Shown here: positions 43,079-50,483 of the stretch, piece after piece | Layout: each line of letters begins with the position of its first letter | Numbering within the stretch: the first letter of the stretch is position 1 | Assembly: GCF_013761175.1 (NCBI RefSeq) | Contig: NZ_JACDUR010000013.1 | Location: forward strand, 26,514 to 90,513 | Direction: 5' to 3' | Length of the DNA: 64,000 nucleotides | From: Nonomuraea soli | GTDB taxonomy: Bacteria; Actinomycetota; Actinomycetes; Streptosporangiales; Streptosporangiaceae | Program-made: the position numbers and the translations under genes | The notes under the pieces: model-generated | The model's database searches: none | Told to the model about the DNA's origin: nothing | What the model saw: only the letters and a program-made list of their open reading frames with translations

Positions 43079-44161
43079 ATGACGCTGGCGGTGGTGCGGT
43101 CGCTTGGGGCACCGCATCGGCTGCGGACGGCTCAGGAGTTCGAGGACTTCGAACAGGAGCTTGTGGACCAGTTCGCGTTGGCGTGCGCGGGCGCTGGGAT
43201 CACCGACCGCTACATCAGCGAGGAGCGAGGCGTCATCTTCGGCTTCTTGAAGGCGGTGGGTAAGCCGGTCTGGGAGGCGAGCCCCGCCGACGGGGACGGA
43301 TACCTGGTCGCGCAGCGCAAGGCTGGGCGGGCTCCCTCGACGGTGAGTGGTAAGGCGCAGACGCTGGCCCGGTTCTATGACTTCTTGCTGGCCCGCTACC
43401 AGGGCGACATCCACGCGTTGACCGGGCATGTGCTGGTGCAGCCGATCGACGAGTGGAACCGGCCGGCTGACACCAGCCAGCAGCTGATCCGGGTTCCGCC
43501 TCGCGACGAGGAGATCGACCGGCTGTTCCGGGACTGGCGCGAAGGTCTTCCGCAGGCCCGCAAGTTCTTGCCCGCGGCACGTGACTACATGGCGGCCTCG
43601 CTCTGGCGCAGGGTCGGTCTGAGGATCAGCGAGTCCGTCGGCCTGGACATCCGCGATTGGCGATCTGACCTGGGCGAGTACGGCAAGCTCCACGTGCGGT
43701 TCGGCAAGGGCAGCCGCGGCCGCGGCTACAAGCCCCGGATGGTCCCGGCGATCGAGTCGGTCGACGCGCTGATGGACTGGTGGCTCGGCGACATCCGGCA
43801 CCAGTTCGGCGACGACTGGGCCGACCCGGACGCTCCGCTGCTGCCCAGCGAGCGACGCGACCGGATGACCGGACGCTGCCTTCGGGCCGGGGACGACGCC
43901 CTGTGCTCGGGACTGAAGACCGCGGTCGAGGCTCATCTGCCCGCGTGGTCGGGGCGGCTCACGCCGCACGTGCTCAGGCATTACTGCGCCTCCTCTCACT
44001 ACGCGCGGGGGATGGATTTGAAGGCGATTCAGGAGTTGCTAGGTCATTCGTGGCTTTCGACCACGACGCGGTACATCCACGTCCATGACGACCACGTCGA
44101 GACGGCATGGGCGCAGGCCAACGACCGCGTCGCGGCACGGCTCCCCACGAAGGGAAGATGA
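43079..44161 (+). CDS. Tyrosine recombinase, first gene of the recombinase trio
   Basis: 360 residues from ATG 43079. Core-binding domain to about residue 130, then a catalytic domain: Arg in SLWRRVGLRISESVGLDI, Lys in FGKGSRGRGYK, HVLRHYCASSHY (HxxR), LGHSWLSTTTRY with the nucleophilic Tyr and IHVHDDH following. All key residues are in place. Its stop overlaps the next start (ATGA), so the three proteins are made together and probably assemble as one recombination complex. It is in the size class of TnpA of Tn554-like trios. Confidence 0.85.
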   Translation: MTLAVVRSLGAPHRLRTAQEFEDFEQELVDQFALACAGAGITDRYISEERGVIFGFLKAVGKPVWEASPADGDGYLVAQRKAGRAPSTVSGKAQTLARFYDFLLARYQGDIHALTGHVLVQPIDEWNRPADTSQQLIRVPPRDEEIDRLFRDWREGLPQARKFLPAARDYMAASLWRRVGLRISESVGLDIRDWRSDLGEYGKLHVRFGKGSRGRGYKPRMVPAIESVDALMDWWLGDIRHQFGDDWADPDAPLLPSERRDRMTGRCLRAGDDALCSGLKTAVEAHLPAWSGRLTPHVLRHYCASSHYARGMDLKAIQELLGHSWLSTTTRYIHVHDDHVETAWAQANDRVAARLPTKGR

Positions 44162-44481
44162 TCGCGATGCGCTGGAACCTGCGGTTGAAGGCCGCCGAGC
44201 GCGGCATCTGGAAGTCCACGGAGATGCGGCGGCTCCTCGCGGACGCCGGGCTGGAGATCAGCGCGGGGAAGATGTCGGCGTTGTGGACCGGAACACCGAC
44301 CACCATCCGCTTGGACGACCTGGACGTGATCTGCTTCGTTCTGGAATGCGAGCCGACCGAACTGTTGATCCGCGAGCCCGAGCAGGTCGAAGCTCGCCGA
44401 CCCCGGAAGATCCAAGAGGCGAACGGCGGGCCACCGGTCACGCCGAGGCTGGGCCGCAACAAGTCCCTGCCGCCCGCGTGA
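44158..44481 (+). CDS. Small XRE/Cro-type HTH protein, second gene of the trio
   Basis: 107 residues from ATG 44158 (overlap ATGA with the upstream gene). MRWNLRLKAAERGIWKSTEM, then LLADAGLEISAGKMSALWTG and LDDLDVICFVLECEPTELLI is the five-helix Cro/CI fold of the YozG/HTH_26 sort. The tail is basic. It probably regulates the trio or acts as a directionality factor. The stop overlaps the GTG of the third gene. Confidence 0.75.
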   Translation: MIAMRWNLRLKAAERGIWKSTEMRRLLADAGLEISAGKMSALWTGTPTTIRLDDLDVICFVLECEPTELLIREPEQVEARRPRKIQEANGGPPVTPRLGRNKSLPPA

Positions 44482-46169
44482 CCGTCCCTCGCACCTGTCC
44501 GGCCTGCCGCGCGAAGCCGGTCGCGACCAACCAGCGCCGCTACTGCTACGACTGCACTCCTGGCGGCCCGCAGGTCCCGCCGCCCTGCCGCAAATGCGGA
44601 TCCGAACGCGATTTCTACGCCGCCGGGTTGTGCCGCCGCTGCCACCGCTTCGCACCGCACGTGATCGACTCGTGCCGCGACTGCCTGGGCTGGGGCGTCA
44701 CGCGGCACACCACCTGGTTGTGTGAGGCCTGCAGGGGCTGGCGCCGGAAGATCTCTCGTGGGGACGGCCCGTGCCGGATCTGCCGCACGCACCGGCCGCT
44801 GAACGGCGAGGCCCTCTGCCGTTTGTGTCGCCGACAAGCCGCGCTGGCCCGCAGCGCCCGGCGCGGCACCACGGCCGAGGAAGCCAACCGGCACGGTCAG
44901 CAGCTGTTCATCGTCGATACATTCCGTCAGCGCCGCAGTGGCCAGCGGCTTGCCCCGCCCGAGCTCGGCGCGATCGAGATCGTCGGCCATCGGCAGCTGA
45001 CGCTCTTCACGATCTCGCGCACCGAGCCGACCGGCCTGGCCTACGAAGAGGCTGACCCCGAACTCGTGGCCGCGGTGATGGCCGCCGCCGAACACCACGC
45101 CACCAACCACGGCTGGAAGAAGACACAGCTGGTCAACGCCCGCAGGGTCCTGCGCATCCTGCTCGGACGACAGGACACGCCCGGGGCTCCGATCCCGGCC
45201 AGCGACGTCCTGGAGCTGAACCGAACCGACAAGCTCGCGGCCCAGCCCGCCCTCGACGTCCTGGACGCCATCGGCATGCTTGAGGACGACCGCGAGCCCT
45301 CGGTCACCGCCTGGTTCGACGCCAAGCTCGCCGAAGCGGACCTGCCCGAACCGATGGTCACCGAGCTGCGCGCCTGGTTCACCGTCATGAAGGACGGAAC
45401 AACTCGTCCGCCACGACGGCGCCCTCGATCGCACATCACGATCCGGGTGCACGCCATGTGGGCGCTGCCGGTCCTGAAGACCTGGGCCGCAGTCGGCACC
45501 AACTCGCTCCGTGAGATCTCCAGCGCCGACGTCCGGGCAGCACTCCCCAAGAGCGGCAGCCCACGATCGACAACGGGCCAAGGACTCCGGTCGATCTTCA
45601 AAGTCCTCAAGGGCCAGAAAATCATCTTCACCGATCCCACCGCCCGCATCCGGACCGGAAGCCATGAGACCCGTGACCCGCTGCCGCTGACCAACCTGGA
45701 GGAACTCAGCCACGCGCTGAACTCGACCGACCCGGCACGCGCAGCCCTGACCGCCCTGTTCGCCTTCCACGGACTGCGCAACCACCAGTTGCGCGACCTG
45801 CTCCTCACCGACAAGGACGGGCCACGGCTGCGGGTCGGAGACCGCACGATCCTCCTGGCGGCACCCGTCCGTGAACGGCTCACGTCCTGGCTCGACCACC
45901 GCACGGCACGCTGGCCCAATAGCAGCAACCCCTACGTGTTCATCAACGCCTACACCGCAAACAGATCCAGGCCGGTCAGCGGCGCCTACTTCAGCGCACT
46001 GATCAGGATCAACACCCAGGCCATCCGCGAGGACCGCATCCTCCACGAGGCCATCGCCACCGAGGGAGACATCCGGCGCCTCTGCGACCTGTTCGGGCTG
46101 AGCGTCGCGGGCGCCGAACGCTACGCCACCGTCGTCGGCGGAGAACTCGCCTCCGCCGACGACCGATGA
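44478..46169 (+). CDS. Zinc-ribbon, tyrosine-recombinase-like protein, third gene of the trio
   Basis: 563 residues from GTG 44478 (GTGA overlap). The N-terminal ~130 residues hold at least six CxxC pairs (TCPACRA, YCYDC, PCRKCGS, LCRRC, SCRDCLG, LCEACRG, PCRICRTH, LCRLCRR), an unusually long zinc-ribbon array, probably DNA-binding. The rest is an integrase-like fold with the Arg in FHGLRNHQLRDLLLTD and a Tyr in GAERYATVVGGE, but no clear HxxR, so it may be a degenerate or divergent catalytic subunit. Its partner is the canonical recombinase at 43079. Confidence 0.7.
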   Translation: MTVPRTCPACRAKPVATNQRRYCYDCTPGGPQVPPPCRKCGSERDFYAAGLCRRCHRFAPHVIDSCRDCLGWGVTRHTTWLCEACRGWRRKISRGDGPCRICRTHRPLNGEALCRLCRRQAALARSARRGTTAEEANRHGQQLFIVDTFRQRRSGQRLAPPELGAIEIVGHRQLTLFTISRTEPTGLAYEEADPELVAAVMAAAEHHATNHGWKKTQLVNARRVLRILLGRQDTPGAPIPASDVLELNRTDKLAAQPALDVLDAIGMLEDDREPSVTAWFDAKLAEADLPEPMVTELRAWFTVMKDGTTRPPRRRPRSHITIRVHAMWALPVLKTWAAVGTNSLREISSADVRAALPKSGSPRSTTGQGLRSIFKVLKGQKIIFTDPTARIRTGSHETRDPLPLTNLEELSHALNSTDPARAALTALFAFHGLRNHQLRDLLLTDKDGPRLRVGDRTILLAAPVRERLTSWLDHRTARWPNSSNPYVFINAYTANRSRPVSGAYFSALIRINTQAIREDRILHEAIATEGDIRRLCDLFGLSVAGAERYATVVGGELASADDR

Positions 46170-46229
46170 GAGGGAATCGCTCATCACGCAGCCCGCACCC
46201 TAGAACGGAGGCGCCGAGGGATAACCGGC

Positions 46230-46683
46230 ACCCGCGGCCACCGGGGGCCTGCGGCACTGCCCACGGATCGTTTGGCGGTGCCTCCGTCCCGGCAGGGGGA
46301 GCCGGGACCTGATCCCGTTGGGCCTTGACGACCTTGGCAGACGCCCACTTCAGGGACGGGCCGACGTCCTCGACCTCGACCTCGAACACGGTGCGCTTGA
46401 CACCCTCGCGGTCCTCATAGGTCCGCTGCTTCAGCCGACCCGTGACCACGGCACGGCAGCCCCTGCTCAGCGACTCAGCGCAGTTCTCAGCGAGCTTCCT
46501 GAACGCCGAGCAGCGCAGGAACAACGTGTCTCCGTCGCTCCACTCGCCGGTCGCCTGGTCCCGGACGCGCCGCGACGACGCGATAGTGAACGATGCCACC
46601 GCGACGCCCTGCTGCGAAAAGTTCAACGAGGGATCGTCAGTGAGATTTCCGACCAAAGTGATCGGGGTGTCTCCGATAGACAT
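46230..46683 (-). CDS. ssb: Single-stranded DNA-binding protein, C-terminal tip replaced
   Basis: Starts at ATG 46683 with AAAGGAGAAG upstream. The OB fold is complete: PITLVGNLTDDPSLNFSQQG, VAVASFTIASSRRVRD, DTLFLRCSAFRKLAENCAES, GCRAVVTGRLKQRTYEDREG and VFEVEVEDVGPSL. The linker runs to NDPWAVPQAPGGRG and then, at the GGGATAACCGGC boundary, the frame enters the recombinase module and continues without an acidic tip to 46009. SSB tips recruit repair and replication proteins, so this form may bind ssDNA but not partners. It lies just outside the trio on its right flank. Confidence 0.8.
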
Positions 46684-46811
46684 GACTGGTCTTCTCCTTT
46701 GTTCGACGGTGCGGGAGTCAAGACCGGCGATCTGCCGGTCTCGGCATCAATGCAGTTGACGGCCCGGGCCGTGATCGAGAATCTGGGCGACATGACGGCG
46801 AGGCTGATCGC

Positions 46812-47333
46812 GTGACTGGGAATGCATCGGGCCCTGATAGTCGGTTTCGGGATCGGCGCGAACGCAAGTACGGGTACGACTTCATCGACAGGGTGCTGGT
46901 GCGCTGCCCTCGATGCGACGGGTGCGCTGTCGTCATGCCGCACCCTGCGGCGCCCGAGGATGGCGAGGCAGCTTCCGCCGGGTCCATGAACTTCCGCCGG
47001 CGCTTGCACTGCAAGGAATGCGGCTTCTTCAAGGACGAGACAGTGAGCTCCGCCATCGTTGGCGGTCCTGTTGATCCTTTCTTCCAGCGGCAGGTGTGGT
47101 TGCAGGCGAGCTGCTGCGGACATGTGCTCTGGGCTTACAACGTCCGTCATCTCGATCTCCTGGAGGCCTATGTGGCCGCGAAGCTGCGCGAACGCGGAGA
47201 TCTTGTGGCTTGGGCTCCGTCCAGCCTGGTAGAGCGCCTCCCTACCTGGCTCAAGACAGCCAAGAACCGTGCCGAGGTCCTGAGGACGATAAGGCGCTTG
47301 CGTTCGACGCTGCCTGCTGAAGAGTCGCCATGA
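46812..47333 (+). CDS. Zinc-ribbon hypothetical protein
   Basis: 173 residues from GTG 46812. VLVRCPRCDGCAVVM and RRRLHCKECGFFKDE form a CxxC...CxxC zinc ribbon; QLQASCCGHVLWAYN-like residues follow, then a helical C-terminus ending SLVERLPTWLKTAKNRAEV. TFIIB-type zinc-ribbon proteins like this are common in actinomycetes, role unknown. The stop overlaps the next start (ATGA), forming a two-gene operon with the gene at 47330. Confidence 0.7.
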   Translation: MTGNASGPDSRFRDRRERKYGYDFIDRVLVRCPRCDGCAVVMPHPAAPEDGEAASAGSMNFRRRLHCKECGFFKDETVSSAIVGGPVDPFFQRQVWLQASCCGHVLWAYNVRHLDLLEAYVAAKLRERGDLVAWAPSSLVERLPTWLKTAKNRAEVLRTIRRLRSTLPAEESP

Positions 47334-47668
47334 CGAGCTGGTTCCGCGCCTACTGGGACGAGGAAGACATCTGGTTCTACATCGAGGCCGGTGACGACGG
47401 CTGGGTCACCCGCCAGATCGAATTCCAAGGCCCCGAACAGCGGCCCCTCGCCGCTGCCTCCCTGACCGAGTGGCAGGCCGCCTTCGAGAGCGGCAAATTC
47501 GGAAGCTACGAAGCCACCTACGGCCGGACCGCTGAACTGCCCGTCCACGAGTGGGAAGGCCACGATCCTCAGCCGCTGACGCTCATCGAGTTCGACGACG
47601 CGTGGGCCAAGGCCCGTCGAATCCTCACCGGGCCGGACGATGCTGCCGCATCTGCCTCCAGTTCGTGA
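47330..47668 (+). CDS. Small hypothetical protein coupled to the zinc-ribbon gene
   Basis: 112 residues. Antiparallel-strand-like N-terminus (WFRAYWDEEDIWFYIEAGDD, then VTRQIEFQGPEQRPLAAASL) and acidic overall. It resembles small actinobacterial companion or immunity-like proteins, but no specific family is recognised. ATGA overlap with the gene before it implies that the two act together. Confidence 0.65.
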   Translation: MTSWFRAYWDEEDIWFYIEAGDDGWVTRQIEFQGPEQRPLAAASLTEWQAAFESGKFGSYEATYGRTAELPVHEWEGHDPQPLTLIEFDDAWAKARRILTGPDDAAASASSS

Positions 47669-47688
47669 ACCGAAGCACTCGAACCCCG

Positions 47689-47826
47689 TCACGAGCTAGC
47701 CTGCAGGCGTGAGTTCAATCGGACAGCCGCTTCAGTAATCGCGAACTCGCGGGCGACGGGGGTGAAGCGCAGCTCGGGGTCTTCGACCAGGTTGCCGATG
47801 AGGGTGATGAAGGTGCCGTTGGCCAT
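47689..47826 (-). pseudogene. ssb: N-terminal fragment of an ssb gene
   Basis: ATG 47826 with GGAGGA upstream encodes MANGTFITLIGNLVEDPELR and FTP, the start of an SSB, then loses similarity and stops at 47689 after 45 codons. The rest of a matching SSB, starting TGVAVARIRVAS, lies on the same strand at 42888 downward. Joining the two gives a normal SSB order, so ~4.9 kb appears to have been inserted into one ssb gene. Confidence 0.75.
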
Positions 47827-47916
47827 GGTGTCCTCCAGGACGGATGGGGTTTCGGGGTACGGACCGGATCGGGCTGACCGGGGGCGGGATTGAAGTCGCC
47901 GCCCCCGGACGGAGGG

Positions 47917-48126
47917 CTAGAAGGGGGTCGGCAGGTCGGCGGCGTGCGCCTGGCGGTAGCCGTCGATGCGGGCGGACAGGCAGCCGATGCACTCGCGCCC
48001 GCGGCTGCCGTCGTCGCCGATGAGCTCGACGGTGTCGGCGAGGGGGACCGTCGCGTTGCAGGTGGGCCTGGTGCAGGTGGCCAGTCCGGGTTCGGCGGTG
48101 ATCGGCAGGGCGAGGGTGAGGGTCAT
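47917..48126 (-). CDS. Small zinc-finger-like protein upstream of ssb
   Basis: 69 residues from ATG 48126 with GGAAGG upstream. ATCTRPTCNATVPL and RECIGCLSARIDGYRQAH contain two cysteine pairs, probably one small zinc site. Same strand and 90 bp ahead of the broken ssb start, so the two were probably co-transcribed, as in actinomycete plasmid or ICE ssb loci. Confidence 0.65.
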   Translation of the reverse strand: MTLTLALPITAEPGLATCTRPTCNATVPLADTVELIGDDGSRGRECIGCLSARIDGYRQAHAADLPTPF

Positions 48127-48688
48127 GGTGGGCTTCCTTCCGTGCGCCCCCTGCTCGGGGGGTCCGTGTTCCGGTGAAGGCGGACACGCAGGCGGAAGCC
48201 CGTGCCTGCGAGGCTGACTGATCGGAATACGGCCCGAGCAGGGGACGTGGCGGTCGGCGGCCGGCCATGGTCCTCGGGGCTTGAACGGTGAGGGTCCGTG
48301 TCGGTGGCCCGCCTTCAGCGGGCGGGCGGCGGGTGCGTGTCACTGCTCGGTACGGCGGGTCAGATCGGGTCGGCGGGCACCTGCGCGGGGAACGGACAGC
48401 TCCGACCGTGCAGCAGCCTCGGGCACCCGGTGCGGCGGACGCCCCGGTTCGGGCTTGCACGCGGAGGCGGGGAGGCTGGTGGCCGGACTCAGCGGAGTCC
48501 TTGAAAGGCGGCGAGTGTCCGCGACAAGGGGTGCCTATATCGGATCCGGACCGAATCATGTGGTCGACATCGACGGCCTGGCCACCCACGGCCAAAATGT
48601 GATCTGCACCACATCCTCTTTTGTGTTGCCGTTGGACCCCCGTCGAGAGCCTCAAGGGGTGAAGGCACCTCTAACGAAAGGTTCTCTG
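48127..48688. other. Intergenic region with a long-range inverted repeat
   Basis: CCCCTGCTCGGG (48148-48159) and its inverse CCCGAGCAGGGG (48233-48244) flank 73 bases containing ACGCAGGCGGAAG. Read toward the minus-strand gene this could be a structured leader. No gene is supported in the rest; it should contain the promoter for 48689. Confidence 0.45.
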
Positions 48689-49762
48689 ATGGCACACACC
48701 AAGTTGACGAACCCCCAAAGCAGGCTCGCAGTCCTGGTCACCGTCCGGCATGAAGGGATACCCGCTGCCAAGGGCCCAGGCGTGGTGCGGGCGGCGCTCC
48801 GATGGCTGATGGGCCGTCCGCTGCAGCAGCACCAGTCGGTGGCCAGGAGGGCGGGGCTGCGGGCGGACAGCGTGGCGACCCGGCTCGTAGTGATCCCCGA
48901 TAGCGCTTCGCTGCGCAAGTCCTACGGCTCCGATCGCGTCCCCTTCATCATCGAAGCGTCCGCGCCGGCCGAAGCTGTGCAGTTGGTCCGGCGGTGTCAG
49001 GACCTGATGCGGGCGGATTTGGCCAGGGCACTGCCATTCAAGCGGCGGTTCACCCTGCTGCCGAGCGAGTACATATATGACACTTTGGCACCGATTGCGG
49101 GCCAGTGGCCGGTTCCTGTGGGCACTTGCGATGCCTATAAGGAGGCACACGACGCGATGGCCGCCTACGTCATGAACGGCGACGAGGAGAAGGCCATGGA
49201 CTTCGCCAAGAAGTGGCAGTTGACCATTCGCAGGCGCTCAGCCGTCCTGAACGGCCTGCTGGGAATTGGATGGGGCGGAGTCGAACTGTTCAACAATGAC
49301 CGAGTGATCGCTGCGCTCAACCGGCAGATAAGGACCGAGCGGAACAACCTTCTACCGCTGCATGAGCGAAAGCTGGAGTATCGACACATCGAATATCTTG
49401 ACGATCCAGATACGGAGAGCAAGACCAGAAGCACACGCGGCATGAGCAGGCGGCGGACTGCAACCCGGCGCAATCCGGTTGAGGACCACGCGATGTACAG
49501 CCAGCCTTTCGGACATCACCCATGTCTTGACGCCCTGCTAGTCGACTTCAGTCCCGCAGAGGCGCACACCGTCGCCATGTACGTGTTCAGCGAAACCAAC
49601 GCGGACTGGCACGACGCCGCGCTACTGGCACAGGCGAACAACCCGAAACAGTTCGGTGAACGGGTACGGCGCAAGTTCCTGCGTGCGATGCAGAAACACC
49701 GCTCGAGGACAAATTCCGCCGCGTGCCAGCATGATGCCGCGGCCAACCAGACTGGAGCCTGA
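48689..49762 (+). CDS. Hypothetical protein coupled to a small membrane protein
   Basis: 357 residues from ATG 48689 with GAAAGG upstream. The N-terminal ~120 residues mix strands and helices (VTRLVVIPDSASLRKSYGS-like, then VQLVRRCQDLMRADLARALP). MDFAKKWQLTIRRRSAVLNG and LLGIGWGGVELFNNDRVIAA follow, then a basic linker and FSPAEAHTVAMYVFSETNAD. No known domain. A 28-bp piece of it is also found at the broken end of the ssb fragment 6.9 kb away. The next gene starts 3 bases after the stop. Confidence 0.6.
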   Translation: MAHTKLTNPQSRLAVLVTVRHEGIPAAKGPGVVRAALRWLMGRPLQQHQSVARRAGLRADSVATRLVVIPDSASLRKSYGSDRVPFIIEASAPAEAVQLVRRCQDLMRADLARALPFKRRFTLLPSEYIYDTLAPIAGQWPVPVGTCDAYKEAHDAMAAYVMNGDEEKAMDFAKKWQLTIRRRSAVLNGLLGIGWGGVELFNNDRVIAALNRQIRTERNNLLPLHERKLEYRHIEYLDDPDTESKTRSTRGMSRRRTATRRNPVEDHAMYSQPFGHHPCLDALLVDFSPAEAHTVAMYVFSETNADWHDAALLAQANNPKQFGERVRRKFLRAMQKHRSRTNSAACQHDAAANQTGA

Positions 49763-49765
49763 ACC

Positions 49766-50014
49766 ATGCTGAAGGTCATCTCCGAGCTGTCAGTAGCAGG
49801 GATGCCGGTCTGGCTGATCGCGCCAATCCTGTTGATCAGCAGCCTGACGACTCTGGTCCTCGCCTTGGCCAGGGCGCGAGCGAGCATCATTCGGGCGCAC
49901 GGCGCATCCGGCCGCACCGTCGCCCTGTTCGAGTGCCGACTCCGCTACAAGCAATGGAAGATCGCGCATCGGGGCCGGCAGCGAAAGTGGTCACGGCGCA
50001 CCGTGGATCAGTAG
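49766..50014 (+). CDS. Small membrane protein, second gene of the unit
   Basis: 82 residues from ATG 49766. VWLIAPILLISSLTTLVLAL is one membrane helix, followed by a strongly basic cytoplasmic tail (RLRYKQWKIAHRGRQRKW). It is translated with the preceding gene and ends at a perfect terminator. Function unknown. Confidence 0.6.
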   Translation: MLKVISELSVAGMPVWLIAPILLISSLTTLVLALARARASIIRAHGASGRTVALFECRLRYKQWKIAHRGRQRKWSRRTVDQ

Positions 50015-50026
50015 GCCAGGCCTCAG

Positions 50027-50068
50027 CTCCTGCTGCTCGGCACTGTAACTGGTGCCGAGCAGCAGGAG
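50027..50068. terminator. Terminator hairpin, perfect 17-bp stem
   Basis: CTCCTGCTGCTCGGCAC (50027-50043) and GTGCCGAGCAGCAGGAG (50052-50068) with an 8-nt loop, 12 bases after the membrane protein stop. Confidence 0.85.
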
Positions 50069-50483
50069 GCCACACGCGGGGCTGGGCGCGGCTAGCTTGG
50101 CGCGAACCCACCCACACGAGAGCGACATGCGTCAACTAAACGCGGGTTCAACTATTTGGCTGCTGGGCGCATCCCTTGTGATCTACGTAGATCACGAGGG
50201 GGCCCGGGGTTGGCGCCCGCGACAGCGTGGCCAGAGTTCAGAAGAGGCTTTCCTGGTTCGTGGCCAGGGCCCCTGCTCACGAAGGTGTCCCCAGCCGCCA
50301 GGTAGAGCTGATCCTTGATCGACAACTGAACGGCCCACAGTGCTGGGGAGGCGGCGAGATGCGCGTCGAGCCCCGAATAGTGTTGATCTTGCTGTGACCT
50401 GCATGGTCGTCCACGAAGGCGCCTGTCTCCCACAGCAGCACCGCTGGCCAGGGCGTATACACGCCTCGCAGCTCGTAACGGGC
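50069..50483. other. Intergenic region with an 18-bp palindrome
   Basis: GTGATCTACGTAGATCAC (50178-50195) is a perfect palindrome and may be a repressor site. No gene seen elsewhere in the stretch, which lies between convergent transcription units. Confidence 0.5.

Larger units (their letters stand above)
42889..46229. mobile_element. Three-gene recombinase module with 12-bp inverted ends, inserted among ssb sequences
   Basis: GCCGGTTATCCC (42889-42900) and GGGATAACCGGC (46218-46229) are perfect inverses 3.3 kb apart. Between them is a tightly coupled operon of two tyrosine-recombinase-like genes and one small HTH gene. Each end coincides with the break of an ssb frame. Recombinase trios of this kind are known mobile elements; this particular one I do not recognise. 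Confidence 0.65.

Noticed and set aside
42874..47757. GCGGGCGAC direct repeat (42874-42882 and 47749-47757) as attL/attR of the ssb insertion
   Set aside because: It encodes VAR in the ssb frame on both sides and joining at it would delete four conserved SSB residues; nine bases is weak evidence.
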